Notes under the pieces: generated by a model
Told to the model about the DNA's origin: nothing
The model's database searches: none
The model's input: the letters and a program-made list of their open reading frames with translations, nothing else
Part shown: in pieces, positions 15,811 to 24,156 of the stretch
Numbering within the stretch: position 1 is the stretch's first letter
Layout of the letters: each line of letters opens with the position of its first letter
Assembly (NCBI RefSeq): GCF_003952165.1
Contig: NZ_RXFT01000001.1
Coordinates: 1-64,000, forward strand
Origin: Variovorax guangxiensis
GTDB lineage: Bacteria > Pseudomonadota > Gammaproteobacteria > Burkholderiales > Burkholderiaceae_C
Direction: 5' to 3'
Length of the DNA stretch: 64,000 nt
Made by a program: the position numbers and the translations under genes

Positions 15811-16443
15811 TCAGCGCGGCAGCAGCGTCGACAGCTGATAGACCGCGAAGCCCAGCAGGATCGCGCCCGACAGCCGGTTGATCGACTGCATGGTCTTGGC
15901 ACTGAGCTTGTGCCGCACCGACGACACCATCGTCGACAGCCCCAGCCACCACAGCGCGGAGCCCAGGAACACGCCGAGCACCATCGTCGCGGCCTGGGAG
16001 GCGCCGAGGGTGTGGCCTGCAACGTGGCCCGTCGAAATGGACGCGAATACCGCGACGAAGGACAGGATCGTCATCGGGTTCGCCAGCGTGAGCACGAAGA
16101 TCGAGAGCGTGGCCTTCAGCGGCGTGGTGGCGTCCGCCGCCTGCCGGGCCTCGGTCGCCACCGGCGCGCGAAGCAGCTGAACGCCCATCCAAGCGAGGAA
16201 GGCGGCGCCGCCCAGCGCAAGCGGCACGCGGGCCGCCACCATCGACGCGATGACGGCCGACACGCCCAGTGCGCCGATGGCGCCATAGAAGGCATCGGCC
16301 AGCGCGGCGCCGAGCCCGCTGAGAAAGCCGATGCCGCGGCCATGCGCGAGGGTGCGCTGGATGCACAGAAGGCCAATGGGGCCTACGGGTGCCGCGATGG
16401 AGAGCCCGATGACGAGGGCCTTGAGGAAGAGGGTGGAGTCCAT
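15811..16443 (-). CDS. LysE/RhtB-family amino-acid exporter
   Basis: A 210-residue inner-membrane protein with six hydrophobic segments. The N-terminal LSIAAPVGPIGLLCIQRTLA carries the PxGP signature of LysE/RhtB exporters, and TLANPMTILSFVAVF the second conserved half. It would export an amino acid or analogue by exchange with protons. It is divergent from an Lrp-type regulator, the classic pair in which the regulator senses the exported amino acid. There is no Shine-Dalgarno sequence: a perfect palindrome directly abuts the ATG, so the message may be leaderless. Confidence 0.88.
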   Translation of the reverse strand: MDSTLFLKALVIGLSIAAPVGPIGLLCIQRTLAHGRGIGFLSGLGAALADAFYGAIGALGVSAVIASMVAARVPLALGGAAFLAWMGVQLLRAPVATEARQAADATTPLKATLSIFVLTLANPMTILSFVAVFASISTGHVAGHTLGASQAATMVLGVFLGSALWWLGLSTMVSSVRHKLSAKTMQSINRLSGAILLGFAVYQLSTLLPR

Positions 16444-16444
16444 G

Positions 16445-16463
16445 CTGTAAATTGTGTTTACAG
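16445..16463. promoter_or_regulatory. Perfect palindrome at the LysE start, candidate Lrp operator
   Basis: CTGTAAA-TTGTG-TTTACAG is a perfect 7-bp inverted repeat with a 5-base centre beginning one base upstream of the exporter's ATG, in the 107-base gap to the divergent Lrp gene. Its A/T-rich symmetric form suits an Lrp-type dimer. Assignment to this regulator is inference from position. Confidence 0.5.
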
Positions 16464-16495
16464 CTTCGCCTGAGGAGAATGGCGAAGCTCAGGCG
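16462..16495. promoter_or_regulatory. Two mutually exclusive inverted repeats upstream of the Lrp gene
   Basis: AGCTTCGCC (16462-16470) pairs perfectly with GGCGAAGCT (16481-16489), while CGCCTGAG (16467-16474) pairs perfectly with CTCAGGCG (16488-16495). The two stems share bases and cannot form together. This could be a regulatory switch in the Lrp leader or overlapping protein sites. Confidence 0.4.
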
Positions 16496-16550
16496 GAATG
16501 CGCTTCCTGCCTGAAATTCAAGACGAATCGACCGCCGAAGCCTGAAATCC

Positions 16551-17015
16551 ATGGAAATCGACAGCAAGAACTGGCAGATCCTCGAAGTGCTGCAGGCCGA
16601 TGCGCGCACCTCGCTCACGGCGCTGGCGCGGCAGGTGGGGCTTTCGGTGCCGTCGACCTCCGAGCGCGTGAAGCGGCTGGAAGAAGCCGGCGTGCTGGCC
16701 GGCTACCGGGCGGTGGTGCCTCCGCGCAAGGTGGGCTATACGGTGACGGCACTGGTCGGCATCACCACGCCGCAGCCCGACAAGGCGCTGCTGCTGAAGT
16801 TGCTGGAGGGTCGAAACGAGGTGCTCGAGTGCTTCCACGTCACGGGGCAGGACTCTTACGTGCTGAAGGTGGCCGCGCGCGACATCGAGCACCTGGAAGC
16901 CTTCGTGAGCGCCATCAACCACCTGGGCGAGACGCGCACGTCGATCGTGATGTCAGTGCCGATTCCGCCGCGCGCCGTTACCGCCCCGAACATGGAAAAG
17001 CAGCCGCGCCGCTAG
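16551..17015 (+). CDS. Lrp/AsnC-family regulator
   Basis: A 154-residue protein with an N-terminal helix-turn-helix (DARTSLTALARQVGLSVPST, residues 17-36, then SERVKRLEEAGVLAGYRAVV) and a C-terminal RAM/AsnC effector domain (VTALVGITT, LECFHVTGQDSYVLKVAARD). Length matches the family. It is divergent from the LysE-type exporter and very probably activates it when its amino-acid ligand accumulates. The start is fixed by the conserved MEIDSKNWQIL beginning. Confidence 0.92.
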   Translation: MEIDSKNWQILEVLQADARTSLTALARQVGLSVPSTSERVKRLEEAGVLAGYRAVVPPRKVGYTVTALVGITTPQPDKALLLKLLEGRNEVLECFHVTGQDSYVLKVAARDIEHLEAFVSAINHLGETRTSIVMSVPIPPRAVTAPNMEKQPRR

Positions 17016-17028
17016 GGGCGCCAGGGTG

Positions 17029-17433
17029 CTAGGTTGGAGGCAGTGGCCGCGACCACAGCCAGGCCAGCACGCAGGCCATGCACCCGATGGCCAGTGCGGC
17101 GAGCCACGCACGGTGCGCGGTGAACGACACGATCACCGCGCACACCGCCATCGTCACGGTCGCGCTCCACTTGGCGCGCCGGCTCACGGTGCGGCCGTTG
17201 GCCCAGTTGTGCAGCAGCGGGCCGAAGAGGCGGTGGCTCAGCAGCCACGCATGCAGCCTCGGCGAGCTGCGGGCGGCGGCCCATGCGGCCATCAGGATGA
17301 ACACCGTGGTCGGCATGCCGGGCACGATCACGCCGATGAGGCCCAGCACCAGGCACAGCACCGCGAAGGCGTAGAGCAGCGCTCGCGTGAGCGCGGACTT
17401 GCGTTCGGGGGCGGGGGCCGGCTCGGGCTTCAA
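17029..17433 (-). CDS. DUF454 (YbaN-like) inner-membrane protein
   Basis: A 134-residue protein with the DUF454 pattern: an N-terminal segment LYAFAVLCLVLGLIGVIVPG, then MPTTVFILMAAWAAARSSPR, HRLFGPLLHNW, and two further hydrophobic helices. About four membrane segments in all. Function unknown. The gene lies just downstream of the MscS gene on the same strand (8 bases after its stop) and may belong to that operon; its 3' end converges on the Lrp gene. Confidence 0.85.
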   Translation of the reverse strand: MKPEPAPAPERKSALTRALLYAFAVLCLVLGLIGVIVPGMPTTVFILMAAWAAARSSPRLHAWLLSHRLFGPLLHNWANGRTVSRRAKWSATVTMAVCAVIVSFTAHRAWLAALAIGCMACVLAWLWSRPLPPT

Positions 17434-17440
17434 GACAGGA

Positions 17441-18526
17441 TCAGGCCGGGACCTGTCCTTGTTGCGGCAGCTGCTCGCGCTCGGGCAGCCCGTCGGCCGA
17501 GATGCGCATCTTCGGCAGGAACTGCGGGTACTCGCGCTGCATGAAGTCGATGAGGCCCTCTCGCACGCTGCAGCGCAGGTCGAAGGTCAGGCCCGAGGTG
17601 GCGGCCGTGCACAGCACGCGGATCTGCATGGTGCGCTCCGTGGCGTCGGTCACGCGCACGTTGAAGAAGCGGCCGTCCCACTCGGGCGCGGCCTTCACGA
17701 TGCGCTCGACCTCCTCGCGCAGGGGCGCGAGCGGCATGCCGTAGTCGACGTAGACGAACACCGCGCCCAGCAGTTGCGACGAATGCCGCGTCCAGTTCTG
17801 GAACGGCTTCTCGATGAAATAGCTCAGCGGCAGGATCAGGCGGCGCTCGTCCCAGATCTTCAGGACGACGAAGGTGCCGGTGATTTCCTCGACGCGGCCC
17901 CATTCGCCCTCGACCACCAGCACGTCGTCGATGCGGATCGGCTGCGCCAGCGCGATCTGCAGGCCGGCGATGAGGTTGCTGAACACGGGCTTGGCGGCAA
18001 GACCGGCCACGATGCCGATCACGCCGGCCGAGGCCAGCAGGCTCGCGCCCACCTGGCGCGCGCCGGGGAAGGTCATGAGCATCATCGCGCCGCCGGCCAC
18101 GATGACCACCGACATCGCGGTGCGCGCCAGCACACGGGTTTGCGTGAGCACGCGGCGGGCCTGCAGGTTGTCGGCGATGTCGGAGGGGTTCTGCGCCAGC
18201 ACGCCTTCGGCGAAGCCGCTGATGGCCTTCACCGTGAGCCAGGTGGCGGCGGCGATGAGCAGCAGGCCGGTGAGATGGCGGACGTTGCCGATGAAGCGCA
18301 GGTCGTCCGGCGCGCCCTGCCAGACCATGGTGAGCGCCACCAGCGGGAACACGAGCCGGGCGGGAGCCCTGCAATTGACCACCATCGCATGGATGGCCGG
18401 CGCGGGGCGGGTGATCCGCCTGAGCACCAGGCCGACGATGCGGTGGGCGAGAAGAGAGAGGGGAACTGCGATCAGTGCGGCAAGCCAGGTGCCGAACCAG
18501 GGATGGGCGAGTATCTCTTGGGTCAT
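17441..18526 (-). CDS. MscS-family mechanosensitive channel
   Basis: A 361-residue inner-membrane protein. Four N-terminal hydrophobic segments precede the pore helix and beta domain: LLASAGVIGIVAGLAAKPVF, SNLIAGLQIALAQPIRIDD, VEEITGTFVVLKIWDERRL and LPLSYFIEKPFQNWTR are typical MscS sequence. Such channels release solutes on membrane tension. Its start overlaps the stop of the FUSC gene (TGATG), so the two are coupled; the 5' neighbour pair suggests a membrane-homeostasis operon. A long open frame continues upstream in the same phase but belongs to the FUSC region. Confidence 0.92.
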   Translation of the reverse strand: MTQEILAHPWFGTWLAALIAVPLSLLAHRIVGLVLRRITRPAPAIHAMVVNCRAPARLVFPLVALTMVWQGAPDDLRFIGNVRHLTGLLLIAAATWLTVKAISGFAEGVLAQNPSDIADNLQARRVLTQTRVLARTAMSVVIVAGGAMMLMTFPGARQVGASLLASAGVIGIVAGLAAKPVFSNLIAGLQIALAQPIRIDDVLVVEGEWGRVEEITGTFVVLKIWDERRLILPLSYFIEKPFQNWTRHSSQLLGAVFVYVDYGMPLAPLREEVERIVKAAPEWDGRFFNVRVTDATERTMQIRVLCTAATSGLTFDLRCSVREGLIDFMQREYPQFLPKMRISADGLPEREQLPQQGQVPA

Positions 18527-20775
18527 CAGGCTGTGGTCGTCTTCGCTTGTGCTGTTGTCTCGTTCAGAGGTTGAAGAATGCGCGCCGCGTCGTCGCGCAG
18601 CTGCGTGGCGAGTGCCGTGGCCAGGTCGAGGCGGCGAAGCAGCCAGGGGCTGATGTCGTTGTCGAACGGGTCGGGCAGGGGGATCGGGCCGCCGACGGCG
18701 GTCGAACCCGAACTCTCGGGGTGGGAGGGGCCGGTGGTCGGAATGGTTCCGATGGCCGCCTCGATTCGTTGCGCGGTGCGGCCGATGGGGCCTTCCACCT
18801 CCGCCGGCGTGAGGCGGTCGCGTCGCAGCACCAGCATCGACTTCACCGCGCTCAGCTGCGCGAGCAGCTGGTAGCTGTGGGCCTGCAGGTGCTCCAGCGG
18901 CTCCAGCGGCGGCTGCACGGCGCGCGGCTCGGAAAGCGAACGCTGCGTGGCCTGCACCAGCGCCGAGAGGCTGTCGTAGGCCTCGCGGCGCGCAAGGCGC
19001 CATTCGAGCTCGGGGCTGCTGTCGATGGCCTTGAGCTGGCCCAGGCCCAGCGCGAGGCGCGCATGGCGGGCCTGCGCGGTGAGCACGCGCGAGACCAGCG
19101 CCGGGATCTGCGTGCGCTCCCACGAGGGCAGCACGTAGCAGAAGCCCCAGGCCAGCGCGGCGCCGATGAGCGTGTCGGCGATGCGCTCGAAGAGCGCGAA
19201 GATCGGCGCGATGCCCACGTTCAGCATGTGGGCCTGCACCAGCCCCAGCACGGTGGCGGCCACCGCCGTGATGAGGTAGCGCCGCACCGCGAAGCTGTGC
19301 GCGATGGCCTGCGCGACCGTGACGATGACCAGCAGCATCAGCGCCGAGGGGTGCGCCGACAGCAGCCCCACCGCCAGCACGCAGCCCAGCAGCGTGCCGG
19401 CCACGCGGGCGTTGCGCCGCTCCAGCGTCTGCGAGAGGCTGCCGCGCAGCACCACCACGATGGTCAGCAGGATCCAGTAGTCGTGCGAGCCCCAGGGCAT
19501 CGACACCGCGATGGCGTAGCCGGCCGCGATGGCCAGCGCGGCGCGGATGGCGTGGCGCAGCGGCGGCTGGTCCCAGCTCCACAGCGTGAAGAAGGGGCGC
19601 AGCGACCAGTCGGTGGGGCTCACGAAGAGCTGCCAGTTGGCGCGCACCACGGCCAGGTTGGGCTCGACGTCGCCGCGCGCCATGGCCGACAGGCGCAGCA
19701 CCTCGTCGTTTATGTGGCCGATGCGGCTGGCCAGCCCGCGCGCGAGCATGGCGGCCGTGGGGCCGATGTGGCCGGCAGGGCCATCGGCGCTGTCGTCGGC
19801 CGAGACGTGGATGGCCGCCAGGCGCGGGCGGCGGTCGACCACGGCGTCGGGGTGGCGGCCGAAGAGCAGGGCGTCGGCCAGCGCTATGGTCTCGTCGGCG
19901 AGCTCTTCGAGCACGCGGCGCATCTCGATGAGCGCGTCGGCATGCGCGGGGTGCGCGCGCAGGGTGTCCAGGTCGAGCTCGCTGGCCAGCAGCTGGTCGC
20001 GCATCTCGAGCACGATCACCAGCATGGCGGCCAGGCGCTGGCGGCGCGGGGTGCGCGGCGATTCGAGGACGATGTCGCGCGTGGCCTGCAGCTGGTCGGC
20101 CAGCGCGGCCTGCTCGCGCAGAAGCTGGCCGAGCAGGGGCGCGGGGGTGTCGCGCACGTCGCGGGTCTCGTCCTGCGGCAGGAACTGGCTGGCCTCGGTG
20201 CGCATGAGCGCGGCCAGCGAATACAGCACGTCGGCCACCGACTGGGTGCGAAAGCGCCCGTTGAGCGCCAGGTTGGCGAGCGTGGCCCAGATCACGTACA
20301 GCCCCGCGCCCAGCCCGAAGTGCCAGGTGCGCTCGATGGCGTCGGCCATGCCGGAAGGCGCGGGCGTGGCCATGGAGAAGATCATCGAGAACATCACCGC
20401 GATGGCGATCGGGATGCCGCGCTTGCCCCAGGCCATGGCCAGGAAGGCCATGAAGGTGGCGGGCACCAGCACCAGCCCGAGGCGGATGGGGGCGCTGTGC
20501 AGCATCTGCACCGCGAAGAAGAGCGGCAGCCCGATGAGCGGCGCTGGCAGCATCTGCAGGAACTTGCCGCGGCGCGGGCCGGGCAGGTCGGGCGGCGCGG
20601 TGACGATCACGCCGGTGGCGGCGGCCGAGGCCGCGATGGTGCCCAGCCAGAGATGGACCCCGCCGGAGATGAAGAGCAGGCCCAGCGCGACGGTGAGCCC
20701 GCTCGCGACGTAGTGGCTCAGCGCGATGCGCAGAGCGGCACGGACCCGGGGCGCGGCGCTGCTGGGCCCCTGCAT
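18526..20775 (-). CDS. FUSC-family (aromatic-acid-exporter-like) membrane protein
   Basis: A 749-residue protein with two hydrophobic blocks, at roughly residues 20-165 and 395-530 (VSMPWGSHDYWILLTIVVVL, RVAGTLLGCVLAVGL), each followed by a long soluble helical region. This 2 x (TM block + cytoplasmic domain) layout is that of FUSC/YccS/AaeB-like proteins, implicated in export of aromatic acids or fusaric acid. No AaeA-type adaptor is present, so the YccS-like type fits better. It starts two bases after the suhB stop and its stop overlaps the MscS start, making a three-gene operon. Confidence 0.88.
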   Translation of the reverse strand: MQGPSSAAPRVRAALRIALSHYVASGLTVALGLLFISGGVHLWLGTIAASAAATGVIVTAPPDLPGPRRGKFLQMLPAPLIGLPLFFAVQMLHSAPIRLGLVLVPATFMAFLAMAWGKRGIPIAIAVMFSMIFSMATPAPSGMADAIERTWHFGLGAGLYVIWATLANLALNGRFRTQSVADVLYSLAALMRTEASQFLPQDETRDVRDTPAPLLGQLLREQAALADQLQATRDIVLESPRTPRRQRLAAMLVIVLEMRDQLLASELDLDTLRAHPAHADALIEMRRVLEELADETIALADALLFGRHPDAVVDRRPRLAAIHVSADDSADGPAGHIGPTAAMLARGLASRIGHINDEVLRLSAMARGDVEPNLAVVRANWQLFVSPTDWSLRPFFTLWSWDQPPLRHAIRAALAIAAGYAIAVSMPWGSHDYWILLTIVVVLRGSLSQTLERRNARVAGTLLGCVLAVGLLSAHPSALMLLVIVTVAQAIAHSFAVRRYLITAVAATVLGLVQAHMLNVGIAPIFALFERIADTLIGAALAWGFCYVLPSWERTQIPALVSRVLTAQARHARLALGLGQLKAIDSSPELEWRLARREAYDSLSALVQATQRSLSEPRAVQPPLEPLEHLQAHSYQLLAQLSAVKSMLVLRRDRLTPAEVEGPIGRTAQRIEAAIGTIPTTGPSHPESSGSTAVGGPIPLPDPFDNDISPWLLRRLDLATALATQLRDDAARILQPLNETTAQAKTTTA

Positions 20776-20777
20776 CG

Positions 20778-21842
20778 TCACTTGGCGGAGGAGTTGCCTT
20801 CGGAAGGCGCGCCGTTGGCGGGTGCCTCGCGGCGCACGCGCGTGAGCTTGCGCGGAGCGGGAGCCGCCGCCGGCGCGGCCGGGGTTTCGGCTTCGGCTGC
20901 CTCGTCGGCGAAGCCCGGCACCGTACTGCGGGCGTAGAGGTCGGTCGAGTCGTTGGAGTTGCCGGCGCTCGCCTTGGCGGAGGCAGACACGGCGCGCACG
21001 CGGTCGCTGGCGCGCAGCTTGTCGTCCACGGTGGCGAACTTGGAGTACTTGGCGAGCAGCGGCACCAGCTGGCCGTACACGCGCGGGGCGCCGGCCAGGC
21101 ACTCGCGCTGGTCCATGAACTCGGGCTCGCCCGTGAAGTTGCCGATCAGGCCCCCGGCCTCGGTAACCAGCAGCGAGCCCGCCGCCACGTCCCAGGGGTT
21201 CAGTCCGGTCTCGAAGAAGGCGTCGGTGAAGCCCGCGGCCACGTAGGCCAGGTCGAGCGCTGCGGCGCCGGGGCGGCGCAGGCCGGCGGCGCGGGGCATC
21301 ATGTCCGCCATGATGGCCAGGTACTGCTTGAAGTTGTCGCCGGTGCGGAAGGGGAAGCCGGTGGAGATCAGGCACTCGTTGAGGCGGGTGCGCTTCGAGA
21401 CGCGGATGCGGCGCTCGTTCATGTAGGCGCCGCGGCCCTTGGTGGCGGTGAACAGGTCGTTGCGGGTGGGGTCGTAGACCACGGCCTGCTCGATCTTGCC
21501 GCGCACCGACAGCGCGATCGACACGCAGTAGACCGGGAAGCCGTGGATGAAATTGGTGGTGCCGTCCAGCGGATCGATGATCCAGACGTAGTCGGAGTCC
21601 TTGGCGCCGTACTGGCTGCCGGATTCTTCCGCCAGGATGCCGTGCCCCGGGTACGCGCCGAGCAGCGTCTCGATGATCGCTTGCTCGCTGGCGTGATCGA
21701 CTTCGGTGACGAAGTCGTTGACCTGCTTCTGGGAGATGCGCACGGCTTCGACGTCGAGGGCGGCGCGATTGATGATGGCGCCGGCGGCGCGTGCGGCCTT
21801 GACGGCCACGTTGAGCATGGGATGCAGGTTGGGGGACGACAT
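20778..21842 (-). CDS. suhB: Inositol-1-monophosphatase family protein (SuhB) with a long C-terminal tail
   Basis: A 354-residue enzyme of the inositol monophosphatase family. Metal-binding motifs: GILAEESG (Glu72/73), [12 protein letters not shown] (Asp90, Asp93), and [15 protein letters not shown]. It dephosphorylates inositol phosphates and in proteobacteria also binds the transcription machinery at rRNA operons. The usual length is about 270; the extra ~80 residues form an Ala/Pro-rich, charged tail ([20 protein letters not shown]) without visible domain. It is the first gene of the suhB-FUSC-MscS operon and divergent from trmJ. Confidence 0.92.
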   Translation of the reverse strand: MSSPNLHPMLNVAVKAARAAGAIINRAALDVEAVRISQKQVNDFVTEVDHASEQAIIETLLGAYPGHGILAEESGSQYGAKDSDYVWIIDPLDGTTNFIHGFPVYCVSIALSVRGKIEQAVVYDPTRNDLFTATKGRGAYMNERRIRVSKRTRLNECLISTGFPFRTGDNFKQYLAIMADMMPRAAGLRRPGAAALDLAYVAAGFTDAFFETGLNPWDVAAGSLLVTEAGGLIGNFTGEPEFMDQRECLAGAPRVYGQLVPLLAKYSKFATVDDKLRASDRVRAVSASAKASAGNSNDSTDLYARSTVPGFADEAAEAETPAAPAAAPAPRKLTRVRREAPANGAPSEGNSSAK

Positions 21843-21952
21843 TGGATTGTGGGAAGAACGGTGGGGAGGGCCCCTGGAGACGGCCCGGCGATGCGGGCGG
21901 CGAGAATCGGGGGATTTTACCGGCTCCGCCCGTTAGTGTCCGCCAACCCTCC

Positions 21953-22729
21953 ATGCGCACCCGTTTCATCCTGATCCAGACCAGCCACGCCGGCAACGTG
22001 GGCGCCGCCGCCCGCGCCATGAAGACCATGGGTTTTTCCGACCTGGTGCTGGTGGCCCCGCGCTGGGCCAACGTGCTGCGGCGCGAGGAAACCATCCAGC
22101 GCGCGAGCGGCGCGCTCGACGTGCTGGCCAACGCCCGCATCGTCGAGACGCTCGACGAGGCCCTCGATGGCGTGACCCACCTGTGCGCCACGGCAATGAT
22201 CCCGCGCGACTTCGGCCCGCCCACGCGCACGCCCCGCGAGCACCTGGAGCCGCTCGCCAAGCAGGGCAAGAAGGGCGACCAGCACGTGGCCTTCCTGTTC
22301 GGCTCCGAGCGTTTCGGCATGCGCAACGAGGACGTCTACCGCTGCAACGTGGCCCTGAGCATTCCCACCGACCCGAAGTTCGGCTCGCTCAACCTGGGCG
22401 CGGCCATCCAGGTGATTGCCTACGAATGGCGGCTGGCGCTGGGCGGCTACGAGGTGCGAGAGGCCATCCAGCCCGTGCAGGCGGCAGACGCCCAGGCCGT
22501 GGCCGGCATGCTCGACCACTGGGAGCGCTCGCTGGTGGACATCGGCTTCCTCGACCCCGGGGCGCCCAAGAAGCTCATGCCCAGGCTGCAGCAGCTCTTC
22601 AACCGGGCCCAGCCCACGCCGGAGGAGATCCACATCCTGCGCGGCATCGCCAAGGCGATGAGCGACGCCACCCGGCCGCCGAGGGGAGACAAGGCAGACA
22701 AGGGCGGCAAGGCCCCCGGGAACGACTAA
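21953..22729 (+). CDS. trmJ: tRNA (cytidine/uridine-2'-O)-methyltransferase TrmJ
   Basis: A 258-residue SPOUT methyltransferase: N-terminal FILIQTSHAGNVGAAARAMK, LVLVAPR, LFGSERFGMRNEDV and LSIPTDPKFGSLNLGAAIQV are the TrmJ/TrmH-family knot motifs, and the C-terminal helical extension is typical of TrmJ. It methylates the ribose at position 32 of several tRNAs using S-adenosylmethionine. The tail is Lys/Asp/Gly-rich (RPPRGDKADKGGKAP). The ATG at 21953 begins the family's MRTRFILIQ; divergent from suhB, upstream of cysE as in many betaproteobacteria. Confidence 0.93.
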   Translation: MRTRFILIQTSHAGNVGAAARAMKTMGFSDLVLVAPRWANVLRREETIQRASGALDVLANARIVETLDEALDGVTHLCATAMIPRDFGPPTRTPREHLEPLAKQGKKGDQHVAFLFGSERFGMRNEDVYRCNVALSIPTDPKFGSLNLGAAIQVIAYEWRLALGGYEVREAIQPVQAADAQAVAGMLDHWERSLVDIGFLDPGAPKKLMPRLQQLFNRAQPTPEEIHILRGIAKAMSDATRPPRGDKADKGGKAPGND

Positions 22730-22819
22730 AACCTTATCGTTCGTACGCGAAGACGCCCGGCCTTAGACTGCGCGGCCCCTATCGATATAACGACAACAGA
22801 CAGAAGGCACAAGGCAGCG

Positions 22820-23590
22820 ATGTTCTCCAGACTGCGCGCCGACATCCGGTGCATCCTCGAACGCGACCCGGCCGCCCGAAGCGCCTGGGAAGTGATCACG
22901 GTCTACCCCGGCTTCCACGCCGTGGTGTTGCATCGCTGGGCGCACGCCTGTTGGACCCATGGCTTCAAGTGGCCCGCGCGCGCCATCGCGCACTGGGCCC
23001 GCTGGCTGACCGGCATCGAGATCCACCCCGCCGCCAAGATCGGCGAGCGCGTGTTCTTCGACCACGCCATGGGCGTCGTCGTCGGCGAGACGGCCGAGAT
23101 CGGCGACGGCTGCACCATCTACCAGGGCGTGACCCTGGGCGGCACCTCGCTCTACAAGGGCACCAAGCGGCATCCGACGCTGGGGCGCGACGTGGTCGTG
23201 AGCGCCGGGGCCAAGGTGCTGGGCGGCTTCGTGGTGGGCGACGGCGCCAAGATCGGCAGCAACGCGGTGGTCATCAAGCCGGTGCCGGCCGGCGCGACGG
23301 CGGTGGGCATCCCGGCGCGGATCATCCCCTCGAAGGCCGGCGAGAGCGCCGACGTGGCCACGCCGCAGAAGTTCTCTGCCTACGGCATCACGCAGGACGA
23401 CGATCCGCTGAGCCAGGCCATGCGCAGCCTGATCGAAAACGCATCGAGCCAGGAACACCAGATCGCGCTGCTGTGGCAGGCCATCGAGAAGCTCTCGGCG
23501 CAACCCGGCAGCAAGGACTGCGTGCCGGGCGACGCGGCGCGCGACGAGAGCTTCGAGGCCGACAAGCTCTCGCAGCTGATCGGCAAGTAG
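22820..23590 (+). CDS. cysE: Serine O-acetyltransferase CysE
   Basis: A 256-residue protein. The N-terminal helical part ([20 protein letters not shown]) is followed by a left-handed beta-helix of hexapeptide repeats: [59 protein letters not shown]. His in FDHAMG and the KRHP loop are the catalytic features. It makes O-acetylserine from serine and acetyl-CoA, the first step of cysteine synthesis. Shorter N-terminus places it with the ~250-residue class. It follows trmJ by 90 bases and probably has its own promoter there. Confidence 0.95.
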   Translation: MFSRLRADIRCILERDPAARSAWEVITVYPGFHAVVLHRWAHACWTHGFKWPARAIAHWARWLTGIEIHPAAKIGERVFFDHAMGVVVGETAEIGDGCTIYQGVTLGGTSLYKGTKRHPTLGRDVVVSAGAKVLGGFVVGDGAKIGSNAVVIKPVPAGATAVGIPARIIPSKAGESADVATPQKFSAYGITQDDDPLSQAMRSLIENASSQEHQIALLWQAIEKLSAQPGSKDCVPGDAARDESFEADKLSQLIGK

Positions 23591-23615
23591 AAGGAAAAGA
23601 GAAAAAGAAGCGCCG

Positions 23616-24086
23616 TCAGCCGCCGCGCTTGGCCGGCGCATGCAGCGCGCCGTGCACGTGGCCCGCGTGCTGCCCGAATGTCTCGGACGCGAGCGCGGCC
23701 GTGTCCAGCTCCTGCAGGATGCCGCAGGCGTTCGCCGATTCGGGGCCGCAGCACTGCTGGCGCAGCGCCTTCAATTGCTTCTCGAGCGTCTTCAGCTCGG
23801 CGATGCGCGCGGCCACGTGGCCGATGTGGTCGTCCAGCAGCTGGTTGACCTCGCCGCAGTCTTCCTGCGGCGCATCGCGGAACTTGAGCAGGCTGCGGAT
23901 CTCGTCCAGCGTCATGTCCAGCGAGCGGCAGCGGCGGATGAAGCCCAGGCGCTGGGCGTGGTCTTCGTCGTAGATGCGGTAGTTGCCGTCGGTGCGCGCG
24001 GGCTCGGGCAGCAGTTGCTCGCGCTCGTAGTACCGGATGGTTTCGACCGGCGTGTTCGCGACCTTGGCCAGTTCACCGATTTTCAT
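23616..24086 (-). CDS. cadR: MerR-family Cd(II)/Pb(II)-responsive regulator CadR
   Basis: A 156-residue MerR protein. Helix-turn-helix: MKIGELAKVANTPVETIRYY; dimer helix follows; metal ligands Cys77 (EDCGEVNQ), Cys112/Cys113 and Cys121 (QCCGPESANACG) match the CadR/PbrR set, and the C-terminal tail carries His residues (GQHAGHVHGALH) as in CadR. It would repress and, with Cd/Pb/Zn bound, activate the divergent cadA promoter by DNA twisting. ATG 24086 starts the family's MKIGELA; an extended frame up to 24158 overlaps the operator and is not used. Confidence 0.95.
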   Translation of the reverse strand: MKIGELAKVANTPVETIRYYEREQLLPEPARTDGNYRIYDEDHAQRLGFIRRCRSLDMTLDEIRSLLKFRDAPQEDCGEVNQLLDDHIGHVAARIAELKTLEKQLKALRQQCCGPESANACGILQELDTAALASETFGQHAGHVHGALHAPAKRGG

Positions 24087-24118
24087 GATGCGGCAAATGA
24101 ACGAGTGGGAATGAGTGA

Positions 24119-24149
24119 TTGACTCTACACCTGCTTCAGGGTTTCCAAT
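24119..24149 (+). promoter_or_regulatory. CadR-type promoter/operator of cadA
   Basis: TTGACT (-35, 24119-24124) and TCCAAT (-10, 24144-24149) are separated by 19 bases, the overlong spacing of MerR-controlled promoters, and the spacer holds an imperfect dyad (ACTCTA...CAGGGT) like zntA/cadA operators. Transcription would begin about where the cadA ATG (24157) lies. Confidence 0.7.
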
Positions 24150-24156
24150 CGATTCC

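Noticed and set aside
19582-22326. Upstream extensions of the MscS and FUSC frames across suhB
   Set aside because: They run antiparallel or out of phase with well-supported genes and give Arg/Ala-rich sequence; real starts overlap the previous stops.
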